Translations under genes and position numbers: made by a program | The notes under the pieces: model-generated | Database searches by the model: none | The model's input: the letters and a program-made list of their open reading frames with translations, nothing else | What the model was told of the DNA's origin: nothing | Part shown: in pieces, positions 21,351-33,036 of the stretch | Layout: every line of letters starts with the position of its first letter | Position numbering within the stretch: the first letter of the stretch is position 1 | NCBI RefSeq assembly: GCF_030253575.1 | Contig: NC_080564.1 | Coordinates: forward strand, 26,064,001 to 26,128,000 | DNA from: Rhododendron vialii | Taxonomy: Eukaryota; Streptophyta; Magnoliopsida; Ericales; Ericaceae | Length of the DNA: 64,000 bases | Direction: 5' to 3'

Positions 21351-22565
21351 AGGATGATGATGATGATGCTTGGTTATTTTTGCCAGATCTTCTCTACAAG
21401 GATTATTATACTCAACAACCACCAATTCACTATAACTACGGAAATCTTGCCTGGAGTCTTGACCTGGCCGGCCAAAGTAATAATCTCTCCTTAGTCTTTC
21501 TTAATAGCTTGATGTTACTTTTGCCACTGTTGAACTCCCTTGTGTTGGTAGCAAACAGAAATGCATCCAAAAAAAGGTTGTTCTTGTCTGTCTTGATGAT
21601 TTAAAAGTTCATATAATTCATCAACGTGCACAATTGTGGCAGTTAGCAACATTTTGCCCGGACTCAGGACAGCTTTAAGGTTCATCATACCTTACCATTA
21701 CCAAAACGAGGTGAGAAAATTCTGCCAATTTCTTGCTATCCACACACAGTCGTTTTGTTTCACCGGTAGGACACCACGTTTTCGAATCCTGGGGAGATAG
21801 AATTCTATGAAAGTAAACCTTTTGATTTGACTGGTAACTGGAACTTGATATCTGATTTACACTTCCATACATCTACTAGTTGTTTTGTTATCATTCTTAA
21901 ATGAGACTTCTTTCTTTCCTTGTAATGCCATATTGCGATTTGGATAATAAATAGGTGGAGCTGCAATACTCGCATGACTATGCTGGAATTACCGCAGGCA
22001 TCCGTTTGGCAGAAAATTCCTTGTTAAATTTCTCAGTTGTAACAGGAAACAGTCTTCTCTCCATCGGTGCTGACCTCTCCTTCATTCCTGCAACCCGTCA
22101 ACTCGACAACTATAACGCCGGTCTAAGCTTCAACATTGCCATCCTTAACGCTTCCTTAACCTTGTAATTACTAAGATAAACCTTCCGTAGTTCTTTGTAC
22201 TAAGCGTGGTTGATACTCTAACTACGTTCACAAACTGATGATGCAGGAACGACATGGGTGACAAGTTGAGGGCCTCATGCTATAGCTCAATCAGTCCCCT
22301 AACCAAAACAGCTATCGCGGTGGAGCTTGATCATCAATTTTCAAGGAATGAGTCTACACTCACATTTGGTGCCCAACATGCGATATTCCCCGTCACATTG
22401 GTGAAAGCTCGAGCCAGCAGCAATGGGAAACTAGGTGCCTTAATTCAACAGCAGTTGTTTCCCTCATTCTTCTTAACCATTGCTGGAGATGTGGATACGC
22501 AACACAGCGTGAACAGCGTGACAACGATTTCTAAACTTGGGATGTCCTTGGCTTTCCGCCCTTAG
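21106..22565 (+). pseudogene. VDAC (mitochondrial porin)-like gene, probably broken
   Basis: VDACs are 19-strand beta-barrels in the outer mitochondrial membrane. Exon 1 (21106-21154) encodes MSKCPGIYNDIGKKAR, the usual VDAC N-terminus. Exon 2 (21387-about 21476) starts DLLYKDYYT, then continues in another frame as NHQFTITTEILPGVLT, so one extra base appears to shift the frame. The third piece (21552-21710) starts well (PKKG) and ends NILPGLRTALRFIIP, but has two in-frame TGA codons (21594-21599) and lacks about 20 usual codons. The last two exons (21955-22163, 22247-22565) are intact and typical: VELQYSHDYAGI, NAGLSF, LNDMGDKLRAS, ending KLGMSLAFRP. The splice sites fit the family. Either it is a recent pseudogene, or a short downstream product is made. 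A frame error in the assembly is the other option. Confidence 0.7.
21303..21346 (+). repeat. (CT)n microsatellite in intron 1 of the VDAC-like gene
   Basis: About 22 CT units ending 40 bp before exon 2, followed by a short GATGAT run. Here the tract lies near the acceptor rather than the donor. Confidence 0.95.
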
Positions 22566-23441
22566 ATCAAAACCACAAAAAGAGAGAGTCATTTCCAACA
22601 TGGTGGAAAGTAGTACTAATACATAAGACCATGACCTAACGTATTGCCGCTTATGGTTAGCCTTCCAAATAGTGTCATTTAAGTATTTGTGGGCAGCAGA
22701 AGTATTATCTGTTAAGTTATATGAGGATGTGTGATGAGGGATGGTCAAAAACCCCCTATCTCTGTCTATGGTTAGTGTCCCATCTATGTTTGAACATTTT
22801 TTTCCTCAACAATAATATGTTTAAGATACGTATTGCGTCACAAAGTACGACCAGTTAGTACCCATTAATGGGTCTATTAGACGCATAGAGGGATTGTCCT
22901 CACACTCGAACTTGCAACCTAGAGGTTGGTTTACAACCTAGAGGTTGGTTGGCTGGGTAAAACCCTAAACCAATCGTCACCCTTGATAAACCGCACAACC
23001 TAATACCTATGATAACCTTCAACAGTCATTATACCAATTAAGCTTAGCATAGTATTTCAGTCTTTTCCAGGCAAAAATTATGAAAGGCTAAAGAAAGAAG
23101 CAGTTTCCGAATACAGATAAGAGAGAAATTTCATGTTTTTGACGACAGTGCCTATAAGGCAATAGCAACTGGTGCTTCAAAGAGAGTTTCCTTTGACAAA
23201 GACAAATACAACAGCAATAACATAAAATGCACTACATTTGCAGTGAAGCAGAAGCAGAAAAAATGAAAATAAAAATAAGCAACGTTGCCATTTAGCACTC
23301 TTGACAACCTTTTAAGGTCTTATCTACAGTTATGGACATGAACATATGATCATCACCTGAAATCAAAGCAGAAACAAGTCCAACGACTTGACAAACAAAT
23401 CCTTTTCTTGAACCCAACTTCTCTTAGAAGGCTTTTGCAGA
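22566..23441. other. Intergenic region between the VDAC-like gene and HIR copy 1
   Basis: Both genes end here (convergent). At 22870-22990 the minus strand has a B-box-like GTTCGAGTGTGAGG and a twice-repeated phrase (AACCTAGAGGTTGGTT), perhaps an old SINE. Otherwise nothing is recognised. Confidence 0.4.
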
Positions 23442-26100
23442 CTAAGAAAATGAGGGCTGAGAAGTTTGAAGAAGTCCATCGCGGATCTGATTGGCCACCT
23501 CACGAACTGCACCGGGTCCATGGGGTATGAAAATAGCAGAGGACTTGGAAGCAGCACCAATTTCCTTCATAGTGTCAAAGTACTGGGTGACTAGGACCAT
23601 GTCCATGACATCCTTTGCAGTTGTTCCTGGAACATTGACCGAGAAGCCTAGCACACTGTCTCTCAAACCGTCCACTATAGCTTGACGTTGGCGAGCAATA
23701 CCCAACCCTGAAAGGTACTTTGACTCAGCCTCACCTTCAGCACGCTTGATTTGTAGAATCTTCTCAGCCTCTGCCTTCTCATTAGCTGCCAACCTCATCC
23801 TTGCAGCTGGAGTATTACAGGTAATTGGAAGTGATAATGATTAAAACCTTTGCTCGATAAATATTGAACTGATATACTTGGCTTAGAGACATCTAGATAA
23901 TAGATAAGAATAGAAATGAAGTCTTAAGCTCTTGGATTGGACCTAAGACTTCTCCATGCTTTCTTGACAGGGCCATTTCCATCTTATATTCGAAAGACAC
24001 ACACCCCACAATAACAGCCCCAAGAGAAAGCCTACACGATAGTACACCAAAAAGTTGCTCCACGTGACGGACCTAAACAGCGGCTACAAATGAAAAGGGG
24101 TGTTAGAGAATATAATTCCGTCTTACTCGGGTATGAAAGGGTAGATCACTTTATATACTTGAAGGACATCTCCACCTAAAAGCTTCACCTTTTTGGTTGG
24201 ATCTGAAGTTCTTACAAGAACCGTGACAAATACTCTCAGCGCGGACATATTCTATTGAAGTCTAAATGTGCTACTCGATCGTGTCCTAGTCCAGAGATAT
24301 CTTGGGTTTTCCCACTAAAGGGGTAATTTATTTTGTTATGAAAGAAGAAAATGAATACAAACACACCCTAGTAGTTGTAACTAGTATGCACAGGTCATTA
24401 AATACAACAAAAACACACCATAGTACCAATTGTGCCTTTATTTTTAACCCTTTTTTCTCTTGACTTATAGTAACAACTGTAATTTGGATACATAAAATTG
24501 AGTTCCACAACACGAACAAGCAGAGGTATTCAAGAAAGGCTGGTTGCTAGATTTTCACTGGTTAACTAGCTTCAAACAATTTAACTGTAGAAAAAGGCGA
24601 CTCATTTAGACTTAGAAGCATTAATTACAAGGAACCGTGGTTCAAAATATTATATGAGGCAATGTGCTCAAATTATTGGCAGGACTATTGGCCACCGGAT
24701 GGTAGCTACAACTGAGAATTCTACACGCCATAAGACTGGGAAAATAGTATCAGTTTCTATAGTTGGCAAAGCTAGAACAGGTTTATTGTATATTTACCAG
24801 CATTAATTTCGTTCATTGCCCGCTTGACATGCTCATCTGGTTCTATATCAACAATCAGTGTCTGGACAATCTCATATCCATATGCAGACATTGCCTGTGA
24901 GAAATTATCAAGGCAAAGGGCATTACAATGAAGTTTGGGACACAAGCTCCAAAATATAGTTCACTACCTAAGTAATCAAATACATTACCTTCTCAAGTTC
25001 ATCTTCAACCGCTTTGGCAATGTCATTTTTCTGCTCAAAAACGTCATCCAAATTGAGCTTCGGAACACTTGCCCTAATTACTGCATAGATGAGGAAGATA
25101 AACTGAGAACTTGTTATAAAGGTTTGTATTTGTAGACTATTAACACAAAGAGCAACATATGTTGGGAACTAAGTATGATCATGTCTACAGTTTCAAGCAT
25201 TTAGGTACGTACCATCAAAAACATAGGATTGGATTTGGCTTTTTGTGTTGGTGAGTTTGTAGAAAGCATCACTTGCCTTGTCAGCAAGGGCACGGTACTG
25301 GATCGATGCTACGACATTGACAAATACATTGTCCTATAGAAGAAATTTCAATAAAAACCAATCATATAAGTCGTATAGTGCATAGGCACACTTAACATTA
25401 ACTCACGTGGCCATGAAATTACAACATTGGTAATACAACCATCATCCGTGCGAATCATACTTGATGAGAAGATGCTTGATGCTTTCCTTGAACAACAGAA
25501 AAAAAAAAAGAGAGGAAAGAAGCAAGGATAATTGACAAGAGCGTGGTTACAAACATGCGATAGAAAGCATACATCCCAAGTTTCACCTAATTTAGTCTCA
25601 TTCCGAAATTAAAAGCTATTGATTTCCATTTTCCAGTATTACATATTCATCTCCATTTAAACAGGAAAAAAAATTTCATAACAAGTTGTATGGGAGAGCG
25701 TTGGAAAACTACAAAGTTTTATGCTTTGACTTTTATAAGTGGACAAGCATTTTTGGGACATTCCCATATAGAAAGATGAAACAAAGTTTATGGAGTAGTA
25801 TTTAGTTTCAACATGTTTGCAGTCAACAAAAACAGATAACGTCATATTAAAGAGTCACTTTATAAAGAAAATTGGCACAGTTCCAGTTCACGGTTGGGGA
25901 AGGAGATGGACCTTTGTCTTGGTCTCACAACGAACATCTAACTGCTGCACCCGAAGGGAGAGATGACCAGCCAGCTGGCTTCCCAGGGGCCAAGGTAGGC
26001 AATGGCATCCTGGCTCAAGCACATCCTCAAATTTGCCAAATTTCTCCTTAATAGCAACTGTGGATTGATCGACTTGTACGCAACAGAATATATTGCCCAT
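23442..26100 (-). CDS. HIR protein (SPFH/prohibitin family), tandem copy 1
   Basis: Hypersensitive-induced-reaction proteins sit on the inner face of the plasma membrane in microdomains and act as scaffolds in cell-death and resistance signalling; family members bind LRR1 or the NLR RPS2. Exons (minus strand): 26100-25912, 25333-25213, 25080-24989, 24894-24798, 23806-23442; 287 residues, the usual length. The start MGNIFCC offers Gly2 for myristoylation and Cys6/Cys7 for palmitoylation. The SPFH domain follows: [91 protein letters not shown]. The Ala/Glu-rich coiled coil is [20 protein letters not shown]. The tail is [14 protein letters not shown]. All introns are GT-AG and phases match. The same structure occurs in copy 2 about 13 kb away, so they are tandem duplicates. 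Confidence 0.96.
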
Positions 26101-26770
26101 GATCTCTAAAGAAGTCATTAAAACACGATGTCAACATTTTGTTGAGGAACTTGTGAAGCTTACAAACCATCTACTTTCTGAGATTATGAGATTCAGTAAT
26201 TGCATCGTGGACAGAACATTGATCTAACATAACTGGCAAAAATACAATTCCAAGGAACGGAGAATTTGTTGCAAAATAGTCTCTTGAGATGGAAAAAACA
26301 GTATAGGCTGAAAACATACAATTACTACATTAGTACTCACCTTTCCAAAACCCCATATAAACACAGGCTATTGTTTTTCTTCCCCATATATCAGAGGTCG
26401 TAGCTTAGTGAGGGGATCTTACCTATGGCAAGACTCGAACTAATAATTGGCAAGATATTGGAGAATATGAGTAAACAAAGGGAGACGATCATTACACACT
26501 CGGTGATTAGTAAATAGTTCTAGCATATGGTGAGGATCGGACTTAGTAGCCCTTTTGATTGGTGAAGGGATTGTTACAAGTTGTTACATGGACTGTCAGG
26601 GAGCATATTAGTTAGTTTTAGAGAAAAAAAACTAAGCTTGTAAGAAAGAGGACATCAGTTGAGAAAGGGGTGAAGAATTATTGTTGTCTATGCGCCATTA
26701 GAGCGTAGTTAAGCTCTGTTTGAACACAAAATTTGTGTTTTTTCTTCCAAATGGTATCACCAACACATAA

Positions 26771-26986
26771 GAGCATCTCCAGCCCTAACAAATCCTAAAA
26801 AATTCACTCCAATCCTTAACTCAAACAGGTACCATACCAAATTGAGTTTTAGTCAAACTTATACTCGTTCGAAATGAGACTCAAAAGTTTTCTCCAATTT
26901 TAAAAGGCCTATTTCTCTCTCTCAAATTTACATTGCTTCGAATGACATGAAGCTTTTTTTAGTATGGGTGAAGGTTAGAGATGCTC
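26771..26986. mobile_element. Tourist-like MITE in the HIR copy 1 leader intron
   Basis: Terminal inverted repeats start GAGCATCTC at the left and, on the reverse strand, GAGCATCTCTAACC at the right. TAA flanks both sides (26768-26770 and 26987-26989). It is 216 bp with no coding content. There is no counterpart in the HIR copy 2 intron, so it arrived after the duplication (inference). Confidence 0.75.
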
Positions 26987-27288
26987 TCTAACCCCAGTTG
27001 ACTTAGTGAAACCCAGCAACCTTTGTATGCAATAAGCTATTGGAACAAAGACTTTAAATTACGTATAAAACACACATGTGATGTAAGCAATGTGTAAAGG
27101 GAAAGAACGAAATTTTTAAAACTCCAAGCAAGAAAGATGAAACCCACGAACAGAATTCAAAACAAAAACAAAAATCAAAACAAAAAGTATGAATCAAAAG
27201 AAAACCAGCCTTCTTTTTGTCAACCAAAAACCCAAAGTTCAGAACAAGAACATTACCCAATTCCACAAGCTACTATGCGTGCGTGCGT

Positions 27289-27294
27289 GCGTGG

Positions 27295-27342
<48 letters not shown>
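27289..27342 (-). repeat. Compound (GTGC)n(GT)n(GA)n microsatellite at the HIR copy 1 leader donor
   Basis: TGCG units, then GT, then about 17 GA units end 1 bp from the splice-site core. On the coding strand it reads as a CT tract just inside the first intron. Confidence 0.95.
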
Positions 27343-27347
<5 letters not shown>

Positions 27348-27580
27348 AATCCAATCAAAAATAGAGGCAAGGGAAAACAGTTGGCGCTGAGTTGGTGAAT
27401 CAAATTGATGCGCCAGGAGGTTTATACAAGAACCCAGTTAACCCGTTCCTAGGAAACATCCAAACAGTTAATACCTAGTTATTGCTCAAAATTATATTTT
27501 TAAAATTGTTTTGGATAATAGCTGACCAGCAAGAAAGCAAGTTTCTGGCCTAGCAGAGAGTCAAAGACTCAAAGGCGGAA
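27343..27580 (-). promoter_or_regulatory. HIR copy 1 promoter and non-coding first exon
   Basis: On the minus strand a TATA-like GTATAAA at 27427-27421 lies about 73 bp upstream of the leader-intron donor. The region up to about 27580 can be aligned with the HIR copy 2 promoter (40395-40640) and with an orphan copy at 41512-41760. Shared phrases include GGGAAAACAG, CTAGGAAACAT or TTAGGAAACATTC, and AGTCAAAG. Confidence 0.6.
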
Positions 27581-27662
27581 CTTGGAGCACATGAGTTGCC
27601 TGATGTGATTGACTGTGCTTTGTGCTCTTAGGGGCATCTCTAGTGGGAGAGTTTTAATTTTG

Positions 27663-29446
27663 GGGCAAATTTCACTAACCTCCCCTGAGGTTTCTGTCAC
27701 TAGCAGAAACCTCCTTTGAGATTTCTGAAATATCACTGCCCTTCCCTATTTTTTCTGACATTACCAGGACTCCCCCTCCTGTTAAGTGTTAACTTGTTCA
27801 CGAACGGTGTTAGCTTTTGTGGAAAAAATGACAAAGATAACCTTGCCATTCCATCTCTCTGTCGTGTAAATCCAGCAAGAATCCTAATACCATACCATTG
27901 TATACCAATGTGCATCACAGATCCAATTTGCTCATGGCTTGGCTCATGCTTTTTTCCCCCTCGTGGTGGGTCTATTCTTCTAAGGATAAGAACAATGGAA
28001 AAATTTTGCTCAAGCACATCAAATTCTTATGCTATAATCGATAATCAAAAAAACTTCTAGCTTCTAATGTTGGATTAATTTAGGCCTAGTTTCCTTCTCT
28101 TTTTTTTTCCTTATTCAAATTTTTATCACATTTTTTTGTTTTGCGTCAATTTTTGTGTGTAAATTATTAATTTATCTCGACAAGAGCAATCCAAAAACTA
28201 AAAATCATGACTTTTACCCAATTTATTTTAGAAATATCCAAGATTTACACTTTTAGCTGGACTAAAAGTAAGTGCTAAAATGTGTAAAAGTTATAATTTT
28301 TTGCTTTTTTGATTCCTCTTGTCGAGGCAAACTAATATTTTACAAAAGTTTGATACAAAGCTAACAAATATAAAAAAATTGAATAAAGACAAAATAATAC
28401 AGGCTTTTTTGGGGAAACTAGGCCTTACAACAATGTTAATACACAAGAATAATGTCTCTTATGTGCGCGATACACTATATGTGTTGTGCACTCAGGCCCA
28501 TCCAACGTTTGATTATTTGACCTTTTTTATTTTTTGCCTTGTTTACATCGGGAGGGTTAGCAGGGGGTTAGTAAGTTATTCCACAAAGAGTTCAGAGACT
28601 GTCCATAACCTTGAACCCCCAAACACCCACGACGGGACTCGAACATGGTCTCCCAAGGGAACCAGGAGATGCCAATTGAGCTACAAGCTTAAATTGTTTT
28701 GCCAAGTAGGTATTCTATTTAAAAATTTAGATCGGATACCAGATGGCTTAGATCAAATAAATTTTTAAGACTAATGTGTTCTCGTTATCTGGTCAAAGTC
28801 ATTTTTACACAAAATATCTATTCGGAGAGACGAAAACTAGCTATCAGATGGCTTAGATCAAATAAACAAACCGAAGAGGGTTCCGATAATGGGCGCACCC
28901 ACACGTGTTCTGTGCTAGTGCACAACACCAAACAGTGCTCCCCTTGCTTATAAAAAAAAATAGTTCTCCCTTAATACACAAACCCCTTCTTTGATAAATG
29001 CTCAATTTTTTTTCATTACCCCGCCTTAGCAAATTCTAGAAGTAGTTGTAGATCGGGGTAGGATTTCTCCCTAAAATTTGAATCGCCATTTTTTCTTGTA
29101 AACCTTATCTGCTTTTGAAACTTTTTTATATAGTAGCCGAAGGTCAATAGTAGTTGAAAGAAAAAGGAGTCAATAGTAGTGTAGAAAATAGTAAACAAAC
29201 ACAATGGGTTCTATATTAACAAGAAAGACTAAATGGGCAATAAAAAAGAAGAATAAGAAAGGCTAAGCTGGAAGGGCATTTGTGGTAGTTTGAAGGTCAT
29301 ATAACATGACATCAGCATGACTCATCCATTTCTGTCAAGGCACCTAACGATAAGTTAACAGAAGGGGGAGTCTTGATAATGTCAGAAAAAGTAGGGGAGG
29401 GCAGTGATATTTCAAAAACCTCAAGGGAGGTCAGTGAAATTTGCCC
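27663..29446. mobile_element. Non-autonomous Mutator-like element (1784 bp)
   Basis: The first about 120 bp and the last about 110 bp are inverted repeats of each other (GGGCAAATTTCACT at the left, AGTGAAATTTGCCC at the right). The inner part continues with matching phrases around the GACTCCCCCT motif. A perfect 9-bp target duplication, TTAATTTTG, flanks it (27654-27662 and 29447-29455). Long TIRs and 9-bp duplications are hallmarks of MULEs. No transposase ORF is visible. A SINE lies within. Confidence 0.92.
28550..28695 (-). mobile_element. tRNA-derived SINE inside the MULE
   Basis: On the minus strand the head reads TTGTAGCTCAATTGGC (A box) and, about 35 bp on, GTTCGAGTCCCG (B box), the tRNA-like promoter of plant SINEs. 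The 3' boundary is uncertain. The same segment read on the plus strand explains the long frame around 28319-28768, which is not a gene. Confidence 0.75.
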
Positions 29447-30046
29447 TTAATTTTGTGTTAAAAGTGTTCGTCATACGACCAAAAATTGTGTAAAGTGTGT
29501 GTTACGTGGTTTAGTGTTGGTGTTAAAATGTGTGGTGGTTTAGTGTTGGTGTTAAAATGTGTGGTAGTGAAAATCAATCATTTTATAATCACAAAAACAC
29601 TTACACTAATATTTACACAAATTCATTTGCATTCACATTGAGGCTCACATACATTAGAGCATGTACATCAAGGATAACAATTTTACCTACTCAAAAAGGT
29701 ACTTATCTATTTACCTACCCATTTTTTACTTTCACACCACAACAACCTCTTTATAATTTCCTCTCTATCCATTAAATATTAGAAAATACTGTAATACAAT
29801 TGCAGACCTCCGTCCAGAGCGAGGTCGCCGGATCCAAAACCTCATCCTCCCTCTCTCTCTCTCTCCTCAACCACCGCCACTACCATCGGTTGTAATCTCA
29901 CGCTTCTGCCATTGACGAGCTCACACTGTATTTAGAAAAAGGAGAGAGGCCTCGAGGTAAAAGAAAAGAGGGAAGAAAGAGGGAGAAGTATAGGACCACT
30001 GTCTCTCTCTCTCTCTTCGATCCATCTCGATGAGTTAATTGATTTC

Positions 30047-30235
30047 TCAGGGCTGCTGCTCGTGGTCCATCTCAATGATAAGGGGGACGACGAGGATGAG
30101 GAAGGTGGTGCCGGCGATCCACGCGGCCTTGCCGGTGGTCTTGAGGAGGCGGTTGGCGATGTAATCAATGTCGGAGGCAGTTTGCTTGGTTTGGGCCAAG
30201 ATCGGGAACTGGATATGGCAGTGAAAGGATGAACA
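30047..30235 (-). pseudogene. TOM9/TOM22-like import receptor gene fragment
   Basis: On the minus strand the frame reads SDIDYIANRLLKTTGKAAWI, then AGTTFLILVVPLIIEMDHEQ and a stop shortly after. This matches the membrane segment of plant TOM9 (the short plant TOM22 homologue in the outer mitochondrial membrane), with its typical GKAAWIAGTT and PLIIEMD words. The N-terminal part before residue 1 of this fragment and the usual C-terminal tail after EQQ are missing. It lies inside a Tourist-like element, so it is most likely a captured copy, not a working gene. Confidence 0.75.
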
Positions 30236-30255
30236 TTTTCTGGGCTTGGAAGACG

Positions 30256-30322
<67 letters not shown>
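30256..30322 (-). repeat. (GA)n microsatellite upstream of the TOM9 fragment
   Basis: About 33 GA units, which read as CT in the sense of the TOM9-like fragment. It may be part of the captured gene's leader. Confidence 0.95.
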
Positions 30323-30325
<3 letters not shown>

Positions 30326-30494
30326 ATAAAATAAAGAATAGCGGTAAACAATACCTTGGTAGAATTACCGAGCAATTGAAGCAAATCTATTTTGCCTTTG
30401 TGTTTGCCTATGCTGGTGTAGAGGGGTTTTGCGGGTTTCCTTCTTTATTTTACGTGATATACCCCATTTAGCTAGACTTGTGTACATGCTCTTA

Positions 30495-31594
30495 CATCTT
30501 CAAAGTGTGAATCCCATCAAAAAATGTGAATGTAAGTATTTGCGTAAGTATATGTGATTATATAATTATCGGTGAAAAATACGTGTATACTAAAATATTA
30601 CCATTACCCGAAACAACCCTCCTCTCCATTATATGATACTCTCAATCTTCTCTTTCTCTCTCCTCTCTCCTCTCTCGTCAATTTGGACCCTCTTTGTTAC
30701 TTTTTTCTTGGCTTACACCAAAGTCACACTTATCCAAACATACTTTAAAAAAACCTTTAAAAAAGGTGGCGTTAATGCCACGCTACGGCATAGAATAAAG
30801 TTTGACATTATTGCTCTCATCCGTTCACCTATGACTCCTCTACTCTTCTCTCTCTCTCTCAATTCAGGCCCAGGCGGCCAGGCCCATTATCCTCTTTGGT
30901 TTTCTATTTTTCGCCTCTCAAATTCAAGCCCTCCTCTTCTTCTACGGCCAAGGGAGAGGACTGGAACGTGATAGATTTGGTTGTCGATGAGTATTTCACA
31001 CCATTACTGGTTTTGCCCTTTGGATCCAAACTCTCTGCACACTCGTGACTGTCGCCGGTCGTGGAATCGAGCACCACCTCCCCACCCTTCACTCAATTTC
31101 TAGCTTTTATCTAAAGAATATCCAACATCAAACAAATCTATGAAAAGATAGAAAGCACATTGGAGAATCTGGTTCTGATTTTAACTCTCAATCTAGATTT
31201 CCGCTCTTCATTTCCTCGAATTCCTCTCGTTTCTTTTTTTTTAACCGGACTTACCATTGTTTGAGGGAGAGGTTTTTGAGTGTTACTCTTCGAAACGCAA
31301 AAAATAAGAATATAATCATTAATTCTCTGTCTATTACTTGTATGTGTAGCTAGATTAGGGTTGAAGAGATGGTCATTTGTAAGAGACGATAGCATGATTG
31401 GCATCTACTGAAGTTCGGGAACTAGTATTCTAAAATTGAAATTGTCATTGCTCCCTGGGTTCTGGTAGAGGGAGATACGGAGAGAGAGAGACAGAGAGAG
31501 AGAGATAATTGGGTTGCACTTTTTAAGAGGGGAGAATAGTCAATGCAGAAGATAGACACTTGAAGGGGCATAATAGTAAGTACAAACAAAATAT
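30495..31594. other. Intergenic, no gene seen
   Basis: Short CT-rich and GA-rich stretches (30640-30680, 30847-30861, 31478-31505). No protein-like frame and no defined element. Confidence 0.4.
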
Positions 31595-31602
31595 CGTGGC
31601 AC

Positions 31603-33036
31603 TACTCGGGCTGTTACGAACCCGACCGGACCGAAAAAGACCGAAAAAACCGACCGATCGGTTCGGTCTTCGGTCGGTCCAAGGGAGTTTTTTTTCGGTT
31701 CGGGGTGGACCGAACCGAACCGAACCTAGGTCGGTTCGGTCTCGGTTTTCTGGAAATCTATACCGACCGAACCGAACCGAACCGAATGCGGACCGAACCG
31801 ACCGAACCGACCGAGGACCGAACCGACCGAACCGACCGAACTATATATTTTATATATTTATATAAATTATTTTAATTTTCTGGCTCTTATTGTTTTAAAT
31901 TGTTAACTTCCAACAAAATTTTGAATGATTAACTTTTGGCTCTTACTTTTTTTTTTTGGAATTTCATTGCTTGATTTATTTACTTTGTTACTCTCATTGG
32001 TCAGATCAAGTATAGTTTTTAGGACTTGACTTGAAAGAGGGGGCCTAGGGGTGATATTACTTACCAATCCAATTTCTTCTGCCTGGATTGGGAATGCTGT
32101 TCCACACATTGGCTCAATTTTACACCTTAAATAACCGTGGCTTTTTCTTTTCCTTTTGAATAAAGCGGAGTTGGGCGAAGATGGGGACGTTTTTGCAAAA
32201 TTTTCCAATCGATTACTCTCTCTGTTCTAAATTACTTTAACTCCTCCAAGTTATATATAGTAGTGTAGAAGATATTTCCAATCGATTGAAAAAAAAAGGT
32301 GAAAGAGTACTTGTGAAAGTTGTAATTGTTTGAGCATACTTGTTGACCACTTAAATAGGAACTTGCACAGGTATTAAATAGGTTATGCACTATTGAACTA
32401 GGAGAAAATTTTGTTTCTAGTTAGATGACCCTTTTACTCTTCTATGCTTTCTTTTCAAGTTTCAAGTGCCTTTTATTTTCCTAGGTCTTTCAATTCCAAC
32501 GAGTTAAGCAAAAAAAAAAAAAATATCTCCCATGGCTACTCCATACGATACCAGTAAGCTTTCTGAAGGTTGGAAAAACAAATGGATGTTAGTATTGTAG
32601 CACTTCTTTTTATACTCTCCCTGTTGTTGTATGTTAATTTTTTTTTCAATTGGTGTTTGAAAAAAAAGAAAGAAGGTACAAACCGTACAATGGCCCAAAT
32701 ATGGGTGAAAAAATGGCCCAAACATGGGTGATTGACTTAAGGTTGAAAATTGCCCAAATATGGGTGAGAAACATGTGAAAATGGCCCAAATATGGGTGAA
32801 AAAATGGCCCAAATATAGCCCGTAGTCTATTGTTAGTATTTAGAATGGCCCAACTAAGGCCCATTTCGGGCGGACCGAACGCCCCGAACGCCCCGACCGA
32901 ACCGAACCCACCCCGAACCGAACCGAACCGAAATTAATACCGGTCGGGATCGGTCTCCGGACTATGTACCCCGAACCCGATCGGGGTGCGGCAAATCCAC
33001 CCCGAACCGAACCGAACCGACCGAATAACACCCCTA
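31603..33036. mobile_element. hAT-like non-autonomous element with ACCGA arrays (1434 bp)
   Basis: The flanks carry a near-perfect 8-bp target duplication (CGTGGCAC at 31595-31602, CGTGGCAG at 33037-33044). The ends are imperfect inverted repeats (GGGCTGTTACGAAC against TAGGGGTGTTATTCGG read inward from the right). Both sub-terminal regions (31615-31845 and 32868-33025) are dense in ACCGAACCGA and its complement, giving strong mutual pairing. The centre has a tandem repeat (listed). Open frames such as Arg/Pro/Asn-rich ones here are products of this repeat and not genes. Confidence 0.7.
32690..32835. repeat. Short tandem repeat (CCCAAATATGGGTG unit) inside the hAT-like element
   Basis: The phrase CCCAAATATGGGTGA or a close variant recurs about five times between 32693 and 32815, spaced 20-40 bp apart, often preceded by ATGG. 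Each unit is itself partly palindromic (CCCAAATATGGG). Confidence 0.85.

Larger units (their letters stand above)
26104..27347 (-). other. 5'UTR intron of HIR copy 1
   Basis: The donor on the minus strand is TT|GTAAGTCTCTC at 27347, followed at once by a CT tract. The acceptor ends at 26104, leaving ATC before the start codon. Copy 2 has the same arrangement, which supports a non-coding first exon. The intron carries a Tourist-like element (26771-26986). A segment at 26397-26440 resembles 39746-39790 in the copy 2 intron, so it probably predates the duplication. Confidence 0.7.
29657..30491. mobile_element. Tourist-like element carrying gene fragments (835 bp)
   Basis: The terminal repeats are GAGCATGTACA at the left and its reverse complement TGTACATGCTC at the right, with TTA on both sides (29654-29656, 30492-30494). 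The interior, unlike the AT-rich flanks, is GC-rich and gene-like: 29806-29920 and the TOM9 fragment at 30047-30235. It also contains two pyrimidine/purine microsatellites. Gene-capturing MITEs are known as Pack-type elements; this looks like one. Confidence 0.7.

Noticed and set aside
28319-28768. 149-residue plus-strand frame
   Set aside because: Crosses a tRNA-derived SINE in antisense within a MULE; no protein family matches.
29932-30384. 150-residue minus-strand Ser/Leu-rich frame
   Set aside because: Mostly a translation of the CT microsatellite and an off-frame reading of the TOM9 fragment.
31560-31865. Arg/Pro/Asn-rich frame (RTEPNADRTDRTDR)
   Set aside because: A translation of the ACCGA array of a hAT-like element, not a protein gene.
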